Translations under genes and position numbers: made by a program | Source: Leptonema illini DSM 21528 | Lineage (GTDB): Bacteria; Spirochaetota; Leptospiria; Leptospirales; Leptonemataceae | Reading direction: 5' to 3' | NCBI RefSeq assembly: GCF_000243335.1 | Contig: NZ_JH597773.1 | Coordinates: 134,365 to 198,364 of the forward strand | DNA length: 64,000 nt | Part shown: positions 1 to 9,000 of the stretch, one piece after another | How the letters are laid out: the number at the start of each line of letters is the position of its first letter | How positions within the stretch are numbered: position 1 is the stretch's first letter | The notes under the pieces: generated by a model | What the model saw: the letters and a program-made list of their open reading frames with translations, nothing else | What the model was told of the DNA's origin: nothing | The model's database searches: none

Positions 1-3000
1 CCATGCTGATGCCGGCGTTACTGGCTAACGTCTGCAGCTGGGTGTTGAATCCACCAAGCACCTCGGTTAATGCGGCTTCGCTGGCCGCTTCTGAGGCCTT
101 CTTCTTGAGGTCGACCTCCCACTGCTCGCGGTCGGCCATGTGCTTCGCTATGCGTTCATCCCACTCTTTATTGCCGTCTTCTATCTTACGATCGAATTCT
201 CGTTCCCAGTCTCGCCATTCGGTTAAATAGCGGTCCTCGGCGTCGGTCCACGAGCGTTTGCCGGCCTTGAGCATGGCGGCTACGCGGCTCTCCCATTCCT
301 GACGGCGGTCGAGCAGTTCCTGTTCGCGAAGATCCCACTCCTTTTTCTGTACGTTGACTCTCTGCTGCAACTCCAGATCGAATACGGCCTGCTGGTTGGC
401 TTCATAGTCGGCGTAGATCATCGTATAACCGGCATACTCCCGGCCGCCTTCTGCGTCGGTTTCATTGTCGGCTGCTTCCGTGAAGAGGTCCTTCATGGTG
501 CGGTCGCGTTCTGCTAAGATAAACGACCAGTCGTTATCGCCTGCCTGCGCCTGTCCGGCGGCGAGGTAATCCTGCACGCGATCGTTTCTCAAGATGTTGC
601 CGTGATCGACAAGAGAACGCAGGATGTTGCCGGCATGATAGACGGCCTTATCCTCGACGTCTTCATCAAAAAGGGCGAGCACATAGCTGATATTTCCGTG
701 ATGATCGGCTACGGGAATACGCGTATATTTCTTTCCGAGTAGCGATTGCAGAAAGGGGTCGGTGACCGGCGCTTCTACATACTTCTCCAATTCTTCGTCA
801 TAGATTTTCGGTGGCTTATACTGGTACACGCCGCCATCCCTTTTGAGATAAGGATATGCCGGATCACCAGCCCGTACGATCTGGTCGCGGTCATACTTGC
901 GGCCGAAGGAATCCGTAAACTCGGCTTCTCCCTGCGAGGCTTTTGCGTCATATACCTCGGCCTTTTCTTCTTCGGTTAATTCTTGACTGCCCCCATTCGA
1001 GTCGACGCTTGTGATGTTGCCCTCTTCATCCATCTCGACGAGATAGCGCAGATCCTCTTCTGTGAGGCTGTAGAGCGAGTGGACAAGCTCCGGGTCTGGA
1101 TCATCCTGCAATTCTCCGTATTTTTGCAGGCGTTCTTTGAGCGTTTTCATGTCAGGAATCTTCGTGAAATACTCAAGCTTCGCTTTTGATGCCTCATAGG
1201 TTCTCTGTCGCTCAACAACCTCGCCTATACCGAGTTTCTCTGCACCCGCTGCTTTGAGTGTATTGGCTGCTCCGATTGTCAGTAGGACATTCGCTATCAA
1301 TACTTTCGCTGCCGCTGCTGACATCTGAGATGTCCCCTGACGAACGATAGCCATAAGTGGAGGAATTGCAGCCAGGCTTCCACCAAACGTAACAAAGGCG
1401 GCGGCCTGGGCGACGGCGATCGCCGCGTATGCTGCTGCAATAATCGGCGTCCAGATCATATTGACGATATCACGCTCCAGCATGGCAAGATCCCTTTGTC
1501 CGGCTGCCAGAATCATACCATAATACAGATTGGAGAAACCGGAAAATGAGCCAAAAACGGAACCGGATTTGTGAGATAACCACTCTCCAATAGAGGCGGC
1601 ATCTTCTTGAGGAATGGCGCCGCCGATGAGCATGCCTGCTGCGGCGATAATGACCTGAGAGGGCGTGATCTGCGGAGCCTGCGTCATGGATTGCTGTCCG
1701 ATGGAGCGCAGCCAGTCGCCACTCTTCCAGTACCATGCGGAAAGCTCTCCAAAATAATTCCCCACACCCGCTTCATACTGAGCGGCAAGACGCTGATAGA
1801 CGGCGTTGCGGGCGGCTGTGGCTTCTTCGCGTTCCGCTTCATCTGCGATATTAGAAAAATCCCCGAAGTGATGAGCCAGCGAATCCTCGAACCTCTGCTT
1901 CTTCTCGGCCGTTTCCATCTCAAGTCGCCGGATCTCTGCCTGCACGAGCGTCTGCGCCTTCTGCAGGCGGATCATGCGCATCGTATGCTTGATGTAATCG
2001 GCGCGGGCTGCGATGAGCGTGCCGTATTGCTCGTAGATCTCCCGATTTTCGAGATCTTCGAGCCGGTCGATGTCTTCGTCTTTGATATCGGAATTGCGGG
2101 CCTGCCGGGCATCCTCGATCGACAGAAAGCGATACTGTCTGTAGACGAGATCGCGCAGTTCGGCGAGTTTTTTGCGCTCGTCATCGGTTAACGGTACCTT
2201 CACGGCGGCCGAGACGGCGGGATCGACGTTATCCAGAGCACCGAGCACGCGATCAAACTTCTCCATATTCGTGTCGATCTGTACGTTATAGCCGGCCGTT
2301 TTGAGCTGCGCATTGGCCTGCTCCAGTAAAAGACCCGCCCGACGGTATTCTTCGCGGGCGTCGGTGGCGTAGTCTTTGAGGGCGTCGAGACGGGCCTCTT
2401 CGCTCATAGAGGCCGAGAAGAGATACGGAGTCTCGGCATAGTCCTTCACGGCAAGACGCCGCTGTGCGTCGCCCTGCGCGCTTTCAAGGCGCCGCCACCA
2501 GGCGCTCATGTCATCGAGATGCCTTGTATACTGGCTGATGGCCGTGCTATAAGCGTCTTGCAGAACGCCGGCCTCTGTCGTCAGGGCGTCGTAGGCAAGG
2601 CGTGCGTTCTCGAACTTCTCTGCGATGGGAGTAAAGATCTGCTCCACAAAGAGGGTCTGCCCGAGCACCTTCAGATGCTTGCGACGGGCCGAGGCTCCGA
2701 ACTGGTCCTCGGCCTTGCTCACCGCCTCTTCAAGACCGTCGATCTCACCTCTTTTCTCAAGCTGAGATTCGTCACCGGAGTCCGCACTGAGGGTGAGGGC
2801 CGCTGTACGGGCCGTTTCAAAAGAGGTGCGCAGCGACGCATAGTTACCCGACTGCGCCTTTGCAAGCTGGTCTTTCAGGCGATCTTCGGCGCTGCCCGTG
2901 GCGTCAACCTCCGAGGCGGCGCGGGAGAGTCCGCGCAGGGCGTCGCTCAGTCCGCTTAACGCATCCAGATAGTTGTTGGCGAGATGCGCATGATAGGCCT

Positions 3001-6000
3001 CAATCATCTGCTGCGCCGATGAGGCATTCCGGTTAAACGTGATACGCTGTACGGTGCGCAGCTCCACAAGACTGTCGTCTGTGGCATCGGTCGTATTCTG
3101 ATCGAGAACGATGGAGTCGTAATCGCTGCGGATACGGTCGCTTACAAGGCGATTCACGAACGATCCGTCGGCAAACATGGCGGGAAGATTCGAAGCGACA
3201 AGCGCACCCTCCGTCGAATCGAGCGCACCTTCCGTCTCAAGGAGCATACCCTGACGGAATTCATGATACGTCTGCACGATCCTGCCGTCCTTATCCGTGG
3301 CCGGAGGATCCGTCTCGACGTTATAGAAGTTCACGTCAAGATAGCGATCGTCCTCTAAGACGTTCGCCAGATACTTGCGATAATCCGCTTCAAAAAAACC
3401 ATTACCGTCGTCTGCATACGTGCGATAATTCACAAAACGACTCTGCGTGACGTTCGCTCCGCGAAGGGCGGCAAAAGAGGCAAGGCGGGCGGCTACGGCC
3501 TGCTTCAGACTGTAATCGGTCGCAAGATTTTCAAGGGCACGCCTGTCGGCATCGATGTGAGAGAGAAGGCCATACTGCGCCTCGGCCACGCCTTCCTGTG
3601 CAAGGGCGCGACGCTCTGCATGCATCGAACCGAAGTCGGTGAGGTCTGCCTCGCCTTTCAGGAAGTCGGCCAGATCGTTACGCAGCGCGTCGGCTTCCAG
3701 ATACCTTGCGATGAAGCGTTCGAGAAGCGTCGTCTCTTTACGCAGCGTCTGCAAAAACGCCGGTTCAAGGTCCTGAAGCGTCCGGGCGATCGCCTGAGCG
3801 ACGTCGTCACGCAGATCTGCGGGCACACTGTCGGGCAGGTTCGCCGCGACACCGGAAGCCGTCGGGTTATCCAGCGCCACAGACCGCATAAGCCCGACCA
3901 TGAGGGCGCTCCTATGCCTGCGCGCTTCGGCGATCTTCGCGTCGGTCATTTCAGACCCGGCAAGGTTTCCGAAAATCTCAGCGTCGATCTTCTCAAAGAT
4001 GCCGCTTGTGATGAGCTCCTGCGAGGAGCGCATCGCGAAATATTTCTTATATGCTGCGGCATGCGTCGCAAGAGAGGTCTTTTCTTTCTCGGTCAGAGCG
4101 TCGAAGAACGCCGTCTTGAGGTTTGCAAACGGCGTGGAAAGATCTCCCGGTACGACAAAATCCGTATCAGCGGCATAGATCAGATGATAGAAGAATCCTC
4201 CGCGGTCGTTCTTTGCAAGTTCGCGCAGACGACCGTCGGCCTTCTCGAGTTTCGAGAAAAAGATCTCTTCTATATGAGCGGCTCTTGCACCCTCGGAAGC
4301 AAGAAAGATCTCAAGGGCGTCGCGTTCCGCCTCCGTTCCATAATGGAAGTTCATGAGCGACTCCTGTCGCATCAGATCTTGCAGAGAAGCCTGCGATTGC
4401 GAGGCGGCCTGCACGATCAAGAAGCGCTTCACGTCGTCGCGAAGGCTCTGCGTTCCCGACAGATCACCGTAACCGGCAAGCGTGATGGCGCGATCAAGAT
4501 CGGCATCTGAGATGTCGGTTAAAGATAAAGAGAGATACCCCGCACCTGCGCGGCGAGCGGCTTCCTCCGAGGCCTCGATACGCGCAAGTTCCTGATAGAG
4601 CCCGGGTATGCCGAAGCCGGCGGCGATCTCTTTGAGAACGGTGCGATAGTTGCGGTTTTCCAGATTCGCATAACCCGGATGATCGGTGCGGTACTGCTTC
4701 CATGCGTCGGGAAGCACCGATTCGGCCGTGGTCGCCTCGCCGAGTTCGCCGCTGCTGCGCAGCATGCGGATCACGGAGGGATCATACATCTCGACAGACG
4801 GTTGCTGTACAAGAAAGGCGAAGGCGGCGTCAAAGAAGGTCTCCACTGCATCGTCGCCGACAAGACGCTCGCGAAAGCTGAGACCTCCGTGCGCGTATCT
4901 CGCATCGGCAAGCATGGCGTCATAGATCGTGCGGTAGGCCACCTCATCCGTGGCTACAACGCCGGTAAGCGTGAAGCCGGACTGCACGGCATAGGCCTTC
5001 ACGCGCTCCATGTAGATGCGACCGGTGAAGTCCGAGAAGAAAGCGCGCTCATCCAGTGAGCCGATGCCGTTCGCCGAACCGGCGGAGGTCAGCCGCAGGT
5101 ATTCCTGTTGCATCACAAGCTTCACGATGTCAGCTCCGCCGCGGGGCAGAAGGTCGCCCGACGTATGGCGATCCTGCATGTACTCGCCCAGATAATCCTG
5201 GATGCTGCGGGTAGAGTTCGCCTGTGATAGATAATCTTCTATAGAGTGTGTCGATTGCCATTGCGAGAAATCACGCAGAAGAACGGAGGCGGCAAAGTCG
5301 GCCTCGATGCCGCGAAGATCAAGCACCGCAGACTCCCGTTCGCTTTCCACGTCCGAATTCTTGAGCGTCTGATAGTCCGCATAACGCTTCTCAGCGCGTT
5401 CATACTGCCGCAGCATTACAAACTCCCGGAACTCCTCGGGGATCAACTTCGCCTCGAACGTGTCAAGCGAGTCGCCCAGAGCAAGCATCGAGCGCAGCGT
5501 GCGTATCAGGATCGATTCCTTCGCCGTGAGAACCTGCTCATCCGTCGGATCGACTAACCCGGCGCCATAAGCCTCAATCGCCGCTTTGAGATCGTCAAAA
5601 TCCTCGCCGTTCTGGATCATCACAAGCAGATCGCGCACCATCGACGTGAAGACGGCGTCTTTCAGCCGATCCAGAATCTCGACGCGAAGCACGTTTTTCT
5701 TATCATCAAGCGTACCCGTCGCAAGCTCGGCGGCAAGATCGTCAAAGATCGTCGCCAGCTCGGATTTCGCCGTCTGTCCCCGATTCATATAACGTCCGAT
5801 AAAAAGAGAGACCTTCTCATCGACCTCGGCCTTGAGCTCGAGATCGGCCTGCATGCGGAAGCTGCCGAAACTCTCGCCTGTCAGTGCCTCAAGCGAGGCA
5901 ACCATATCGGTCTCATACCCGTCGACGGCAGAAAGCAGCTGTGCTTTGAGTTCCGCACCCTGCAGCGGACTCTTTTCTATAATCGAGAGAAGATGACTGC

Positions 6001-9000
6001 GATACAGATAGGCCGATGCAGGAAGGCTATCAAGGGCCGCCCGGATGTTCTTCTCAAAGTCCGTATCACCGACCGACGTTACCTTCGCCCTGACGACCGT
6101 CGGATCAAGCGAGTCCATCTCTTCCAGATACGCATCGGGATCGGCCGCCACAAGCCCGCCCGTCGATCCATACTCACCGAGCGCATTCGAGAGATAAACG
6201 CCGTAGTTCTCGGCCATCGCATAGATGGCCGCATCGCTCTGCTGCCGGCGCAGACGGTCCACCGTAAGGGAGAGCTGCAGCACCCGCCCCTTCATCGTAT
6301 CGTCGTAGATGCCGTCGAATGTCCCCTCCTCGTTATAGCCGTCGAACAGGCGAAAGACATACGCGTTCTCGGGCTTTTCTATAATGGCAAGGGCGGCCGA
6401 CGCTACGTTCCCCTGACTCGCCTCGGCCGTCGTCATCGCCTCTTTCAGAGAGGCCTCGAACTTCGCAAAAAGCGCAAGCTTCATCTGCAGCTTCGCATAA
6501 CGATCTTCATCGGCACGGGCATCTTCAGCGATCGTGTCGGAACCAACGGCCCACCGATTATTTGCAGAATCCCAGTTCCAGCCCTTCTCGATAAACGCAC
6601 GGGCCGCGGCAAGCTCGATCAGCGAGGATTCGAGCTTCGCGGCCGCAGCACGTACGGCCTTCGGTGTTCTTGCAGAACGCTCCGCATCTTTGAGATAAGA
6701 AAGAATATTCTTCGCCCAGCCCTCAAGCTGCGCCGCATTGCGTCCTCCGGCAAGGACCTCATCAAGCGACGATGTCGCATCAAAGCCGAGCGCTGCAAAC
6801 TCATCGCTGACGATGCCCTCTCCGTCATCCGTACGCAGGATCTTTCCGTTTGCATCGGTTTGATAAAATCCGATCATCGCCTTGAGTTCGTCGCCGGCCG
6901 TCACTGCAAGCTCGCCCGATTCAAGGGCGTCTCTCTGCTGTATGCCGTTTAAAAGCTGGGCGGCGATCATCTGTCGCGAACGCTCCACGGAAAGAGAAGA
7001 AAGCGCCGACTGCGCGAAGGCTACCGATGATCCGGGGCTCTGCAGCTCCGACACGATGGCCTGTGACTGACGCAGCGCCGCCTCTTTCTCAAGCTGCGAC
7101 GTGCGCAGGTTTGACTGAAGCTCTTCAAGGCGCATGATCTCACCCAGAAGGCCCGCCGGCGGCGCCTGACCGGCTTCCAGTATCGCATCCATCTCGCGCT
7201 GCAATCGTCGCAGGGTCAGTCGTGTCGCCTCCAGTTCTTGCGATACCTCGACCAATGCCCTCTCATCAACAGAGGCCTGACGTTGCGCTGCGACGGCCAG
7301 CTCCCGCAGATACACCGACTGATAGGTCGTTTCAAGCGTGACAAGCTCCACGCGCATCGCCTGACCGGCACGGTTCAGTCCGCGGCGCAGATCGGACGCC
7401 GAGGCGATGCTCTGCACTCCATAACGCACAAGGATTTCGCGGTCCTCCGCAGTCATAGATTGATACGCCGTACGCAGACCGGCGTCAGAAGACGAAAGAA
7501 CGTTATCCAGACGGCCAAGAAGATCTTCACGGTCGCTACGATACCCGACGATGCGCGCATCATCGGCCGAAAGGGGAAGATTTGATCTCAGACTTGAGCC
7601 CTTTACGGCAAGATCGTTCTGCGCCTGCACATACTCGATCAGGTCGTCCCACCGCTCCTCTTTGCTCAGAGGATTCGCCGACGTCGGCGCAGTGTTCACA
7701 TACGAGAAATAGCTCTCGTTCGAGAGAATCCAGTCGCGCAGGATGCTCGCTACCTCATACTCGCGGTTCGCCTGCGACGGATCGATATAACCCGCATAAT
7801 CGGATACGGACGTCGTAGTATTCACATTGCGACCTCTGGCAGACACAAGAGCGTTCGCCGATGCAAGAAGTTCGGCAAAGCCTTTACCGCGATTCGCCTC
7901 GATAAAACCGACGAGAGCGGACGACGCCTCTTTACCGATACGGATCGCTTCTTCCGTAAGCTCTCTCTGCGACTCCGCAAGGTCATCGGATAGATCCGGG
8001 GCGGCCGTTCCGTTTAAATAAGAGACAAGAAGATCCTGGCGCACCTTCGCCTCGCCGCGAATGCCGTCTATGACAAGCTCGATCGAACGATCGATGAGAT
8101 CGGCCATGCGCGCTCGGCCCGATTTCAGCTTCTCGATCAATGCCTCGTTTCGTTCGGTCTTCGCCTCTTCCGTCGCAAGCTGCGCCCCGAGGCTCTGCCA
8201 TTGTGCCTTCGCATAGGTCAGGTTATCCACAGCCTGTATAACGATACCGTAGCTTGCCGTTTCCCCCGCTCTCACGATCAGCTCCGGATGCGAGAGGATC
8301 GCATCGGCGCGCACCACGGGATCGGCAGAGTTCAGAGAAGAGGCAAGGCCGGGCAGAAGGCCGTCAAGAGTAGCGCGACGCTCCTTTGCCGCCTCAGCAG
8401 ACGCAAGCACAGAGAGCACCTCTTCTGTATACGCGAGGTCGACCGCCGCCTGCTCCTGATCGGCAAGCAGTCTGTAGTACTCTCTGTACTTTTCTTCAAG
8501 CTGCGTCTCGGGAGCTTTCGCCTGAGCCACATCCTTCATTCCGTTCAGCAACGCGGCAAGCTCCGATGCGGCGCTCTTGATCTCCAGCTCAACAAGACTG
8601 GCCGGATCGGCCCCCGACAGAATCTGGAAATCAGTGTAGGCCTGACTGTACTCAGCCTTCGCAGCATCCAGCTGCTGACGTGCCGCCGCAAGCTGCGTGG
8701 CGTTTTCCGCAAGTGCGGCCTGAGAATCCGTCATATCCTGTAAGAGATCGGTTAACGAAGGACTCTTATAGATAGCGAAGACCTCGTTCTTCTCAGATAC
8801 GAATTCCCCCGATCTGTATTCGGCCTGCAAAGAAACGACCTCGGTAGAGATCATGCCCGCCGTCTGTCTGATCTGAGAAAGCGCGCCCTCGCGCTGCTCG
8901 CCACCGATCGAGAGAAGCGCAAACAGACGATCGCCCAGAATTGCAAGACGATGCCGTTCTCCACCGTGATATTCAGTAATATATGCCGTGATGCGCTCGC

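Noticed and set aside
3557-6952. Long plus-strand frames (up to 319 codons) over the giant gene
   Set aside because: Arg/His/Leu-rich shadow frames of a high-G+C minus-strand gene; no ribosome sites or recognisable domains.
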